DNA of 64,000 nt from positions 62,001-126,000 of the forward strand of contig NZ_FNWC01000005.1 of NCBI RefSeq assembly GCF_900104635.1, in the 5' to 3' direction. A program made the position numbers and the translations under genes. How positions within the stretch are numbered: position 1 is the first letter of the stretch; every line of letters starts with the position of its first letter. Source of the DNA: Coprococcus phoceensis (GTDB taxonomy: Bacteria; Bacillota; Clostridia; Lachnospirales; Lachnospiraceae). This document shows positions 25,611-33,965 of the stretch, one piece after another. The notes under the pieces are model-generated. The model did not search any database. It worked only from the letters and a program-made list of their open reading frames with translations, and was not told the origin of the DNA.

Positions 25611-26375
25611 TCAGATATGGATTTGAAACCCCTCATAGCTGAATATACCATTCCCTTGTTTCAATTTCCCTTCATTTGACAAGTTGTGAAAAGCTGTCTC
25701 TATCTTGTCAATTATAGTAACTGGAATAGATAAATGATGATGCCCTGGCAAAATTCGACTTATCTTTAAAGATTGAATTTTTCTAACAGACTTCCAAAAT
25801 TCTTGTGGGTTTGTTGATGGATAAAAAGCATCAAGGCAACCGCTATATATCAAATCGCCGGAATACAGATATTTTCTATCCGCTTCATAGAAACAACAAT
25901 GTCCGGGAGAATGACCGGGCGTGTGAATAACTACCAACTTTCTGTTCCCTAAGTCAATACAATCTTCATCATGTAAAATCATTTGCGGAACCCCTTGAAA
26001 AATCTGATATTTCTCTACCTTAAAATCCGAGGGGAAATCACATGGATTGCACATAATATTGTTTTTTACCACTTGCAAAGGTATAGGGAATTTGACCGAT
26101 AGCCATTCTTTTTCTGCTTCATGAACTGCAATAGACCGAAAATATTTATGTCCACCGATATGATCCCAATGAACATGAGTAGTGATTACTGTAATGGGCA
26201 GTTTCGTCAATCCATCAATAACCTCTCTGATGTTGGAAACACCTAAACCTGTATCAATCAGAATGGCTCTTTTTGTCCCACACAATAGATAACAATGTGT
26301 TTCTTCCCAGTGTTTGTATTCGCTGATGACGAATGTATCTTGGTCTATTTGTTCGACGGTAAACCAACTGTCCAT
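25611..26375 (-). CDS. Metallo-beta-lactamase-fold hydrolase
   Basis: 254 residues with the metal-binding signature TTHVHWDHIGG, a later HTPGHSPGHCCFYE histidine and GDLIYSG, and a final GHHH; all ligand positions for a two-zinc centre of the MBL fold are present. There is no signal peptide, so it is cytoplasmic. MBL-fold proteins include glyoxalase II-like, lactonase and phosphodiesterase enzymes; the substrate is unknown. It is inserted between tcpA and the DUF961 genes, which are adjacent in related ICEs, so it is probably cargo. An A/T-rich upstream region separates it from the DUF961 gene. Confidence 0.9.
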   Translation of the reverse strand: MDSWFTVEQIDQDTFVISEYKHWEETHCYLLCGTKRAILIDTGLGVSNIREVIDGLTKLPITVITTHVHWDHIGGHKYFRSIAVHEAEKEWLSVKFPIPLQVVKNNIMCNPCDFPSDFKVEKYQIFQGVPQMILHDEDCIDLGNRKLVVIHTPGHSPGHCCFYEADRKYLYSGDLIYSGCLDAFYPSTNPQEFWKSVRKIQSLKISRILPGHHHLSIPVTIIDKIETAFHNLSNEGKLKQGNGIFSYEGFQIHI

Positions 26376-26476
26376 ATACTATTCTCACTCCCTAAAAATT
26401 TTAATTTGTCGCTTTCTTCATACCCATATTATAACAGTTCCGTATATCCTCTACAACGAAAATCTATTCAGCAAGT

Positions 26477-26860
26477 CTATTTTTTCGGTTGTCCCTGCGG
26501 TGTATGGTTCTGTGTATTGCCTGCGTTCTGGTTGCTTTTATTCTTCAATACAATATCCTCTGCCTTTACATACCAGTCCACATCTGCACCCGTATAGGTT
26601 TTTCTTGATACCGTATCGGCTACGGGATTGACAAGCTCCACAACTGCATTGTACGGAAATTCCCTTAACGGCACTTCTGGCGATACGGACACGGGGATAA
26701 TTCCACCATGCAGACTGCACTTCAAATCATAAATACGCTTTTTAAGCTGGGTACTCGGTGTCCCGTCCTCATTCTGCAAGAACACATCACGCACCGCTGT
26801 AAACTTTAATTCTCCAAATGTTTTCTCTCTGTCAATAACAAACCCGTTTGATAATCTCAT
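26477..26860 (-). CDS. DUF961/YdcP-family ICE protein (Orf22-like)
   Basis: 127 residues beginning MRLSNGFVIDREKTFGELKF, sharing the FG(E/T)L(K/E)F core with the next gene. DUF961 proteins (YdcO/YdcP of ICEBs1, Orf22/Orf23 of Tn916) are found at the start of the transfer operon upstream of the coupling ATPase; in ICEBs1 one works as a helicase-processivity factor for rolling-circle replication (HelP). The C-terminal N/Q-rich tail looks disordered. It is preceded by the second DUF961 gene, 15 bases away. Confidence 0.88.
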   Translation of the reverse strand: MRLSNGFVIDREKTFGELKFTAVRDVFLQNEDGTPSTQLKKRIYDLKCSLHGGIIPVSVSPEVPLREFPYNAVVELVNPVADTVSRKTYTGADVDWYVKAEDIVLKNKSNQNAGNTQNHTPQGQPKK

Positions 26861-26875
26861 AAATTCTTCACTCCT

Positions 26876-27202
26876 TTACTTTTCTTCAACTGCTACAATA
26901 TCATCAGCAACTAGCACATAATCGGTATGTCCCATATCCCCGATTGCGTAACCTCTGCCGTATAACTTCGGATTGACAAGTTTTACTTTCTGCTCATACT
27001 TGAAATGCTTTTCGCCAGCCTGCACGGGAATTTCTACCACAACATTTTCCCCTCTCTGCACATCTGAATAAAGGTTGTAGCTTCTTCTTGCGAAAAATCT
27101 GCGGTTATCTTTATCTCTGTCAAAAACATGGTCGCTTTCGCCTGCAAATTCAAGAGTTCCAAAAGACTGTGCCATATCTGGCACGACATATTTCATTTCC
27201 AT
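26876..27202 (-). CDS. DUF961/YdcP-family ICE protein (Orf23-like)
   Basis: 108 residues: MEMKYVVPDMAQSFGTLEFA, then a beta-rich middle (GENVVVEIPVQAGEKHFKYE) and LVNPKLYGRG, the family pattern. ACGAGG lies ahead of ATG 27202. It is the first gene of the transfer operon proper. A conserved stem-loop with a GCGTAAGCA loop lies about 90 bases upstream. Confidence 0.88.
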   Translation of the reverse strand: MEMKYVVPDMAQSFGTLEFAGESDHVFDRDKDNRRFFARRSYNLYSDVQRGENVVVEIPVQAGEKHFKYEQKVKLVNPKLYGRGYAIGDMGHTDYVLVADDIVAVEEK

Positions 27203-27292
27203 ATTGTTTTACCTCGTTTCTTTCTATTTTTGATAAGTTTGTTGATTGTGATTTCTTATTCTGGCGGTTTGGGAAGTACCAGCAAGCCCCCA

Positions 27293-27335
27293 GATAGTAA
27301 AGGGTAAAATAAATGCTTACGCACCCTTGACTATC
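27293..27335 (-). promoter_or_regulatory. Conserved GTCAAGGG/GCGTAAGCA stem-loop, ICE copy
   Basis: On the minus strand GATAGTCAAGGGT pairs with ACCCTTTACTATC (12 of 13 positions) around a loop starting GCGTAAGCA. The same hairpin, with compensatory changes, occurs twice in the 7-kb element at about 32200 and 33790. It may be a replication or regulatory signal upstream of the DUF961 genes. Confidence 0.6.
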
Positions 27336-27440
27336 CGTGTTCTTGCAGGTTGTTGGCAGACAAGCCAGAATAAGCGGAAGTCTGCCATTTGACAGCTTCG
27401 GCGGAGAACGTGATTTTTCTTTCCTCATACCGTTACCGCC

Positions 27441-30400
27441 TTATGATTTCTTCATTTTACGGCGTTTGTAAAGATATGTTCCAGCCAGTCCACCAGCAGA
27501 TGTAAGCAACATCACAAGAAACGCCATGACATTTGTGGTGTCGCCCGTTTTGGGACTGTCGTTCGGTCTGCTAGGCTTTTCTGGTGTCTGTGGTGTTTCG
27601 GGTTTCTCTGGTTCTTCTGGTTCTTCTGGCTTTTCCTTAAAGGTAATCGTCTGTCCCTCGTCCTCAATGTCCTTATGCTCCGTAACTTTCTTCGGCTCGT
27701 CTGGATTGCTGAAATCGTACAATTCTTCAAAAGTTACAAGCTGTTTGCCGTCAAAAGAAGTAGCGTCAAAGGTAAAGGCAACTTCCGCTTTCATAGTTTC
27801 GCTGTCAGCGGTAAAGGTGTAATCACTTTCCACACGTTTCCCATTGATAAGAAGTTCTGCATTTTCTTCTTTCAACATCTGCCAGCCTACAAGTTTGTAC
27901 TGTGTACCGACTTCCAAGCCCTCTAAGGTTACGGTATCAATGATTGTAACGTCTTTTCCAGCTTCAATCTCTTTGTTGCCGTCTTTGTCGGTAGCAGTCG
28001 TATGTATCTTGATGATACGTTCTGTAATCAATACAGTTTGTCCGTCGTCCTCAATGTCTTTGTGTTCCGCAACTTTCACGGGTTCGTCTGGATTGCTTAA
28101 ATCGTATAATTCCTCGAATGTTACCAGATTTTTACCGCCAAGCTCGGACGCATTGAATGTATAAGAAATTTCCACTTTCATTTCTTCATCATCAGCGATA
28201 AAAGTATAGTCATTTTCCACACGTTTTCCGTCAATGATAAGCTCTGCATTTTCTTCCTTTAACATCTGCCAGCCTTTGAGCTGATATTTTGTACCTTTTG
28301 TAAGCCCGTCTAATTTGACAGTATCGACGATTGTTACCTCTTTTCCTGCAAGGATAGTCTTTTCGCTGTCTTTGCTGGTCGCTGTGGTATGGATAGAGAT
28401 TTCTTTTTCGTATTCATCAGTCAAAGTCCCTAAATCAATCACAAGGTTATTTCTTGATACCACGATTTCAAAAGGTGGGATAAGTTCAAAGCCTTTGTTA
28501 CTATCGCAACGCATTTCTTCAATGATGTAAGTATCATAAGGCAATGCACCTTTGCTGTCGTCTGCTTCAGAAGTTCCAAACCACACACCGTCCTCGCTGG
28601 TCTTGCCTGCGTTAGTATTGTGCTTATGAGAAGTCCATTCAGCAGAAGTGGAGAATTGCCCGTTATCATCAGTAACTACAACATGACTTTCTCCCGTCGT
28701 CTTGCTTGTGATCCTAAAGGGAACATCAGCAAGACGCTTGTGTGTGCCTGCACCGATTTTCACTCCCTCAATATCCCCACGCTTAATCTGATTGTAGATA
28801 GAGTGGGCTTCGTCGGTTAAGTCCACGATTTTTCCATTCTCTGTGATTGCAAAGTCAATCGGTTTTGCACCGTCAGTTAAGTAACCGTCGGGAGCTTCAC
28901 TTTCAACGATACGGAATTTTCCATAAGGTAAAAGGTCAGCAGAAGTAGAAGCGACACCCTCAAGGTCTGTATGGATTGTTTTTACCACTTCATTTTTCTT
29001 GTAGAACTTGCCCTCAACCAATACCGCATTATCATTTAGGGAAATAATGTCAAAGGCAGTATCTTTCAAAGTGGCACTTCCTTGTGGTTTGGTATCGCCC
29101 GTTTCTAAATCTCGTTTCTGAATTTTCACACCGCCACGGATAACCTTGTCTGATACGGAAAACTGGTTACTTCCAGATAGTACGGCAAGGTCGCCGTCCT
29201 CGGTAATCTGTGTTACATATAAGCCCTTAATCTGTTCGGACTTATCGCCAGCCTGCATATATGCTCCCTCTAACAAGTAGCCGTTTGGAGCTTTTGTTTC
29301 TTCTACGGTTAGCGTCCCAAGTGGAAGAACCGCTTTGCTGTCCTGCATATAGAAGCTGTCGCCAGATACCTTGTATGCGTCCGCTAATTTTGTAATGTAG
29401 TGGGCTGTCCCGTCGCTGTCTGTTTCAGCGATTGTCTTTGTAACCCATGTACGAGTAGCTTCGGCAGGAAGATTGTCTTTATTATAGAAGCCAGCATAAT
29501 ACTTCCATGTAAATTCCGCGCCTGCTAGAGAAGCGTTCCCTTGCGGATTGTTTTTCTGTGTTTCCATGTCAATCTTGAAAAGTTCAATCAAAGTGTCCGT
29601 TACTTTTGGCGTATCAGATACTTTCAAAGTCGCTGTCTTTCCAGCTTCAACCTTTAAGGAATATACAGTTTTATCTACCTTATATCCTGCTGGTGCGGAT
29701 AATTCCTTGATATAGATTGTGCCTGCTTTTACCTCTACAACATCTGTATTTCCGTTTTTATCAGTCGTAAGGGTGGCAAGCTGTTTTGTGCAGTCCTTAT
29801 CAGCAAAGACACCGTATGTTGCACCAGCAATAGAGTAATTTTCGTTACCGTCTGTAATGCCGGTATTACTGGAAGTCTTTTGAAGTGTAGCATTTCCGAC
29901 ATTCAACTTCGCCCAGAATTGCCCTAATTCCTGCCCCTCGCCAGAGTAGATATAACCGCCACATTCATAGCGTCCTTTATTCTCTTTGACAAAGGCTTTC
30001 GCACCAGAGAAAACTTCGTCCTGCGTTGCCTTTGGAATTTCATCATAAGAAGCTCGCACGTTATCACATTGCCAGCCAAGATGTACGCTCAATCTCTGCC
30101 AGACAACAAGCTGTCTTAAAAGGTAGGCGTGATTGTTGCTTATTCCGCTGTGGCTGTCTGTGTACTGTTTTACATATTCGATAGATAAGGCAACGTCGCT
30201 TATCTGGTCGGCACTCATACGGGTGCTTACGTCAGCTCTGGTTTTGTAGCCGTTTCTAAAATCTGTGTTAATGTCGATACAGTAAGCGTCCTCGCCCTCA
30301 ACGGTCAAATGCCCCTCGTTAAAAGTAGAACCAATCGAACCGTCATTCATTACTTTTTCAACGATACCGACACGCTCCTTTGACTCCGTCCAGTATTGCT

Positions 30401-30494
30401 TGCTTTCTGCATGGACGGGTGTCGTCGGTAAAGCAGTAACGACAGTTGCAAGAGCTAAGAAGCCCGTACACAATCGTTTTAACATCTTTTTCAT
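27441..30494 (-). CDS. VaFE/Cna-B repeat surface adhesin with thioester domain and sortase signal
   Basis: 1017 residues from ATG 30494 (AAAGGAGC nine bases upstream). Order of parts: signal peptide (1-30, cleavage near VHA-ES); a thioester-type head with Cys72 in AYCID and a matching VWQRL glutamine; several Cna-B/SpaA-like isopeptide domains; two VaFE repeats (both with KYQLKGWQML- and LVTFEELYD-type motifs, about residues 700-935); a P/E-rich stalk; the sorting signal SPKTGD, a membrane helix and a KRRKMKKS tail. SPKTG is a class B-like sortase motif seen in Clostridia. It is a wall-anchored adhesin of the ICE, perhaps aiding mating contact or host binding. Confidence 0.92.
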   Translation of the reverse strand: MKKMLKRLCTGFLALATVVTALPTTPVHAESKQYWTESKERVGIVEKVMNDGSIGSTFNEGHLTVEGEDAYCIDINTDFRNGYKTRADVSTRMSADQISDVALSIEYVKQYTDSHSGISNNHAYLLRQLVVWQRLSVHLGWQCDNVRASYDEIPKATQDEVFSGAKAFVKENKGRYECGGYIYSGEGQELGQFWAKLNVGNATLQKTSSNTGITDGNENYSIAGATYGVFADKDCTKQLATLTTDKNGNTDVVEVKAGTIYIKELSAPAGYKVDKTVYSLKVEAGKTATLKVSDTPKVTDTLIELFKIDMETQKNNPQGNASLAGAEFTWKYYAGFYNKDNLPAEATRTWVTKTIAETDSDGTAHYITKLADAYKVSGDSFYMQDSKAVLPLGTLTVEETKAPNGYLLEGAYMQAGDKSEQIKGLYVTQITEDGDLAVLSGSNQFSVSDKVIRGGVKIQKRDLETGDTKPQGSATLKDTAFDIISLNDNAVLVEGKFYKKNEVVKTIHTDLEGVASTSADLLPYGKFRIVESEAPDGYLTDGAKPIDFAITENGKIVDLTDEAHSIYNQIKRGDIEGVKIGAGTHKRLADVPFRITSKTTGESHVVVTDDNGQFSTSAEWTSHKHNTNAGKTSEDGVWFGTSEADDSKGALPYDTYIIEEMRCDSNKGFELIPPFEIVVSRNNLVIDLGTLTDEYEKEISIHTTATSKDSEKTILAGKEVTIVDTVKLDGLTKGTKYQLKGWQMLKEENAELIIDGKRVENDYTFIADDEEMKVEISYTFNASELGGKNLVTFEELYDLSNPDEPVKVAEHKDIEDDGQTVLITERIIKIHTTATDKDGNKEIEAGKDVTIIDTVTLEGLEVGTQYKLVGWQMLKEENAELLINGKRVESDYTFTADSETMKAEVAFTFDATSFDGKQLVTFEELYDFSNPDEPKKVTEHKDIEDEGQTITFKEKPEEPEEPEKPETPQTPEKPSRPNDSPKTGDTTNVMAFLVMLLTSAGGLAGTYLYKRRKMKKS

Positions 30495-30529
30495 AAATCT
30501 AATGCTCCTTTCATTTTGGGTAATAAAAT

Positions 30530-30583
30530 AGCCGTCCAATAAGAACGGCTGAAAATAGAAAAGGAACGTCATTTTAGGCGTTC
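30530..30583 (-). terminator. Two tandem hairpins in the leader of the adhesin gene
   Basis: Minus-strand GGAACG/CGTTCC (30562-30583) is followed by TTTTCTATTTT, and then AGCCGT/ACGGCT (30530-30550) by ATTTTATT. Both lie within 90 bases of the adhesin start, so they may attenuate it or stop transcripts entering the ICE. Confidence 0.5.
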
Positions 30584-30664
30584 CATAGTCTATAAAATAT
30601 TCAATTTTTTTCTTGTTTCAATACTGATGTGCTGTACCATATCTTTGCATATCTAGGAAAACTG

Positions 30665-30780
30665 GCGTATCAAGGCTCATTCAATGGTAGTAAATAAGTA
30701 GTAAATTGATGTATTTGTTCCCTTGAAAATGCTGATAGATACTGTGTTTTAGCGGATAATCAGATTTTTATTGTGTTTTT
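30665..30780. other. Right terminal arm of the ICE (integrase arm-site candidates)
   Basis: No gene. The segment has GGTAGTAAAT-AAGTAGTAAATTG, two direct TAGTAAAT repeats like the arm-type sites bound by the N-terminal domain of Tn916-family integrases, and CGTATCAAGG nearby. A diverged inverted copy of the whole approximately 115-base segment lies at 33545-33662. Backbone genes end just left of here and gene remnants begin just right, so the ICE end is probably close. Confidence 0.5.
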
Positions 30781-30794
30781 ATATGGAAACATAT

Positions 30795-31013
30795 CTATTT
30801 TTTGGTCTGATTGGAGAAAAAGTGGATGGCCGGAAAATTGCGGTAGGGTTTAGGCTGTGGATTAGATGTTAGCTTTTCCGGATTTGGTTCATTGTAAATC
30901 AGTCGATACAGCGGATGTTTGATAGTTTTTTCCTTGCCACTGGTACCGGTGTATTGATATACATGGACTGGCAGACCAGCAATAGATTCAGAAAGAATCC
31001 CATAGGTCATCAC
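30795..31013 (-). pseudogene. Phage portal protein remnant
   Basis: The frame reads YGILSESIAGLPVHVYQYTG, then KHPLYRLIYNEPNPE, the pattern of HK97-type portal proteins (ILAESVAGLPLHVY ... HPLYxLLxxEPNPE). Only about 50 of roughly 400 residues remain; after EPNPE the sequence is unrelated, and nothing precedes it. It is a fragment of a former prophage, cut on both sides. Confidence 0.65.
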
Positions 31014-31077
31014 TTCCTTTTAAAAATGGGTATAAGAAAAGCACCTCTGAAGAGATGCTTTCTTAAAAATTTCTTTT

Positions 31078-31545
31078 TTATTCTGAAATCAACCAATCAA
31101 TCAAGTTGATGGGTTTAATACCATCATAGGAAGAATCCATTCCGGTATTTAAGGATAGAATTATTTTTTCGTAGTTATCGCTGATTTTCTGGAGTGGTGG
31201 TAATTCTCGCTTGCGAACATCTTTGCTGGTCATGGTCTCTGTGACCTGAACATAAAGTTTGTCATCTACTTTTGTTGCGATAAAATCCACTTCGGAATTA
31301 TCCACTTTACCAATAGAGACATCATAGCCTCTACGTAGCAGTTCAAAGTAAACAACATTTTCTATTGCATGTCCGCTATCACGATCCCTGAATCCAAGCA
31401 GATAGTTTCTAAGTCCGATATCAACAATATAATACTTTCCAAGAGTACGTAAGAATTCCTTTCCTTTAATATTAAATCTCTTGATGTCATAGAAGAAGTA
31501 TGCTTCCAGTAGCGCATTCACATAGGCCTGAACAGTGTGAGCGCT
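31078..31545 (-). pseudogene. DUF4143-type AAA ATPase, C-terminal fragment
   Basis: About 155 residues (PSAHTVQAYVNALLEAYFFY ... NLIDWLISE) match the C-terminal DUF4143 nuclease-like region of archaeal-type AAA ATPases, including VDFIATKVDDKLYVQV. The Walker A ATPase half is absent: the frame is closed by TGA near 31548, and upstream lies a different fragment (RETKSALGGTRRQAFDKTGE) in another context. It is truncated and very likely non-functional. Confidence 0.75.
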
Positions 31546-31892
31546 TGGAGTTCATAGTGTTCGCCGGTTTTATCAAATGCTTGCCTGCGTGTGCCACCTA
31601 ACGCACTTTTGGTTTCTCTTATTTCAAAATCATGGAATGTTATAATCTTATTCAAGTTTATGCACTGAAATGCAGAAACTATTAAAATTTGACAATTTTT
31701 GCATTTTACAAGAAGAGAATGCCTCTATCATCGTAGACAGAAGCACCGGTATTATTTCCACAGCGGATAGCACGGTCGAGCTTATGATGGGGAGATTATT
31801 TGATGAATTATGTGCTAATATTCTGCAATTCTACTGCTGGTCGATTGATTTATGCACACTCTCATTATAATATGTGTGCAGGAGGTGGATAT
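31546..31892. other. Gene-poor remnant region
   Basis: No complete gene is visible. The minus strand keeps a short coding-like piece (SALGGTRRQAFDKTGEHYEL, about 31550-31610), and the plus strand keeps IISTADSTVELMMGRLFDEL (about 31751-31815), both without starts or continuation. They look like debris from earlier insertions. The end contains an AGGAGG site for the XRE gene. Confidence 0.45.
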
Positions 31893-32029
31893 ATGTATCA
31901 GATTAGTAATGAAAAATTTGGTTTATTTGTAACCGAATTAAGAAAGGAAAAGAATTTAACTCAAAAGGATTTGGCTGAAAAATTATATGTATCAGATAAA
32001 ACAGTTAGCAAATGGGAACGTGGAGTTTC
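31893..32029 (+). pseudogene. XRE-type membrane regulator, 5' part (split by the 7-kb element)
   Basis: From ATG 31893 (GCAGGAGG upstream) the frame gives an XRE HTH: MYQISNEKFGLFVTELRKEK, then DLAEKLYVSDKTVSKWERGV. At codon 46 it enters foreign DNA (SQTKGY, stop). The missing remainder begins at 39077; joining base 32029 to 39077 gives KWERGV-SVPDSDMLISIS with no base missing. The intact gene would code 176 residues. Confidence 0.85.
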
Positions 32030-32162
32030 CCAAACAAAAGGATATTAAGAAATAACCTGTGTTTTCCTGCTTGCGAATAAAAGAATAGTGTGATTAAGTT
32101 AGAAATACTGCATAAATGTGCTGGTATCTCTTTTTCGTTGCCTTGAAACAGCAGACTATTTC

Positions 32163-32285
32163 ATTTCTGCTTGATTACTCTAAACTTATCAGGCTGTGGT
32201 TTGTCAAGGGCTTGTTGCGTAAGCAATGCTTTGGCACCCTTTACAAATTATGGACGGTAAAGTAGCTTTTCAAAAGCAGAAAAAA
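32163..32285 (+). ncRNA. Structured leader, copy 1 (GTCAAGGG/GCGTAAGCA hairpin)
   Basis: Outer stem TTTCTGCTT/AAGCAGAAA encloses an inner stem TTGTCAAGGG/CCCTTTACAA around CTTGTTGCGTAAGCAATGC. Copy 2 at 33749-33870 has the same design with a compensatory G-C to A-T change. A TTGTAG-N17-TATAAT promoter follows at about 32309-32337. It could be an RNA leader, a small RNA or a single-strand replication origin. Confidence 0.55.
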
Positions 32286-32399
32286 GTAGTCTTAAGATTT
32301 TGAAATATTGTAGCGGGTAGTGGAAAATGGTATAATGTGAATACAGAGAAACATATAAATTTGTATTTAACAATCAATAAATTGAGAGGGCTTAATCTT

Positions 32400-33134
32400 A
32401 TGACTAAACAAAAGAAGGTAATTTGGATAATATTGGGAATAATTATTTTTGTGTTTAGTGTTTTTCTAGGGCTTGGATATTTAGGTCAAATAACAGGTGG
32501 AAATAGTTTAATACAAAGAACAGAAATGAACGATAAATATGTTCCGGAAGAAATAACAAAATATTATCCAATAGAAGATTTAAACTCAAAAGAAAGTTTA
32601 CTTTCTGATAAAAATTATGCAAACTCAATACAGGATGCTCTGTTAAGTGCCTCTATTGAGTTTGAACAAGGCGAAGAATATAAAACACATATTGATAAGA
32701 TTATAAAGGAGTTTGAAAACGAAAACTATAAAAGTGTTTTGTATATATCAGAAAAAAACGATATAGAGTCAAGTTTGACATTTTCAAAATTCAAAATTAA
32801 GGAAGTAGATGGTAAAAAGAGATATGCTCATATTACAAGTGTACATGAGGTTATAAAGAAAGACCGCCCGTATGACAAAGATACGATGTCGTTACTAAAA
32901 TCACAGTTAGCATTAAGTGATAGATTGCAAGACTTAAATATCAGTCCAGACAATAGTCGCTTTTTATATGGATTTGTACATGATGAAGATATTTACAATA
33001 CAAAAATAGAAAATAAAAAACCCGATGAAATTATTTATTTTGAACTTTGTGAAAAGCCTTTCTATTTTTGGTATTATGAAAATTTTCAAAGTGATAAATC
33101 TGGAAAATCTTTAAGTATAGAAATTGAAAGATAA
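32400..33134 (+). CDS. Membrane-anchored protein of unknown function
   Basis: 244 residues from ATG 32400. One N-terminal membrane helix (about 7-27) is followed by an extracytoplasmic, charged domain of about 215 residues (EEITKYYPIEDLNSKESLLS ... FELCEKPFYFWYYENFQSDK). No lipobox cysteine is seen. It is AT-rich compared with mobT and the recombinase downstream. I do not recognise the family. It stands behind a structured leader and its own promoter as first gene of a cargo group in the mobilizable element. Confidence 0.7.
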   Translation: MTKQKKVIWIILGIIIFVFSVFLGLGYLGQITGGNSLIQRTEMNDKYVPEEITKYYPIEDLNSKESLLSDKNYANSIQDALLSASIEFEQGEEYKTHIDKIIKEFENENYKSVLYISEKNDIESSLTFSKFKIKEVDGKKRYAHITSVHEVIKKDRPYDKDTMSLLKSQLALSDRLQDLNISPDNSRFLYGFVHDEDIYNTKIENKKPDEIIYFELCEKPFYFWYYENFQSDKSGKSLSIEIER

Positions 33135-33169
33135 TAATAGAACAATTCCAGGTTGTAGAGGTGATTAGA

Positions 33170-33478
33170 ATGAAGAAACTATATTGCATGAACTGTGGTA
33201 CTGAAATAAAAGGAGGAATACCTAACGAATGTTCTTGTGGAGCTGAATTTGATTTAGCAGATACAAAAAACATAAAAAGAATAATTACAAGCATTATATT
33301 CTTTGTAATATTAATGTCTCCACTGCTTATTCTTATTCACTTTGGCAGACAATATTTACAAGCGTCAATTATTTTATATGCTTTGCTCCTGATTCTAGGT
33401 ATTTTTTGGTGTCGTATCGTACAAACTATTTTAGTTCGTCTTGGGTTAGTAACTATGACGAACATTGAAATTAAATAA
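33170..33478 (+). CDS. Zinc-ribbon small membrane protein
   Basis: 102 residues from ATG 33170, eight bases after GAGGTG. Two CxxC/CxC pairs in the first 25 residues (YCMNCGTE, ECSCGAEF) form a zinc ribbon, followed by two membrane helices (about 38-60 and 65-90). It lies 35 bases after the anchored protein and ends at a terminator. Function unknown. Confidence 0.75.
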   Translation: MKKLYCMNCGTEIKGGIPNECSCGAEFDLADTKNIKRIITSIIFFVILMSPLLILIHFGRQYLQASIILYALLLILGIFWCRIVQTILVRLGLVTMTNIEIK

Positions 33479-33505
33479 CAACAATAACATCTTCACAACT
33501 CTACT

Positions 33506-33540
33506 GAGCAGGAAATCTGAAAAGGTCTCCTGCTTTTTTA
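33506..33540 (+). terminator. Intrinsic terminator
   Basis: AGCAGGA pairs with TCCTGCT and is followed by TTTTTT; it closes the two-gene unit. Confidence 0.85.
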
Positions 33541-33544
33541 TACC

Positions 33545-33662
33545 AAAAAGATTAAAAATCCTATTATCCGCATAAACGCAGGAACTTTAAGCAATATGAA
33601 TGAAAATACAAAAGAAATTTACCACTAATTTACTACGATTGAAAGAACCTTGATACGACAAA
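33545..33662. repeat. Inverted, diverged copy of the ICE terminal arm
   Basis: AAAAATC..ATTATCCGC..AAAC.CA, then TTTAC.AC..ATTTACTAC.ATTGAA and CCTTGATACG.CA match the reverse complement of 30665-30780 in order and spacing. No gene is present. Confidence 0.7.
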
Positions 33663-33748
33663 GAAAATAGCATAAAGAAAAGCAAAATGGCATTTCATAC
33701 AAAATATGAGATGTTTTTTTGTTGCTGTAACACAGCACAATTTGTTCT

Positions 33749-33870
33749 TTTTTCTGCTTGACTATCTTTCATTTTTTAGAGCATGAATTGTCAAGAGCTT
33801 GTTGCGTAAGCAATGCTTGCACTCTTGATAAGGCATGGGATAAAAAATATTTTGACAGATAGCAGAAAAG
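33749..33870 (+). ncRNA. Structured leader, copy 2 (GTCAAGAG/GCGTAAGCA hairpin)
   Basis: Outer stem TTTTCTGCT/AGCAGAAAA and inner stem TTGTCAAGAG/CTCTTGATAA enclose the same CTTGTTGCGTAAGCAATGC loop as copy 1. TGACAT-N17-TATAAT follows at about 33874-33902, before the next gene pair. Confidence 0.55.
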
Positions 33871-33965
33871 TAATGACATGTGAGTTCTATAAATGATATA
33901 ATAAATTATCAGATAAAAAATCAATCGGTTAACAATTTGCAAAGAAATTTCTAGGAGAAAAGAGT

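Noticed and set aside
27512..29000. Several long frames within the adhesin gene on both strands
   Set aside because: They are shadows of the repeat-rich coding sequence.
31670..31870. 66-codon plus-strand frame as a gene
   Set aside because: It has no start signal or continuation; only a short internal stretch looks coding, so it is treated as a remnant.
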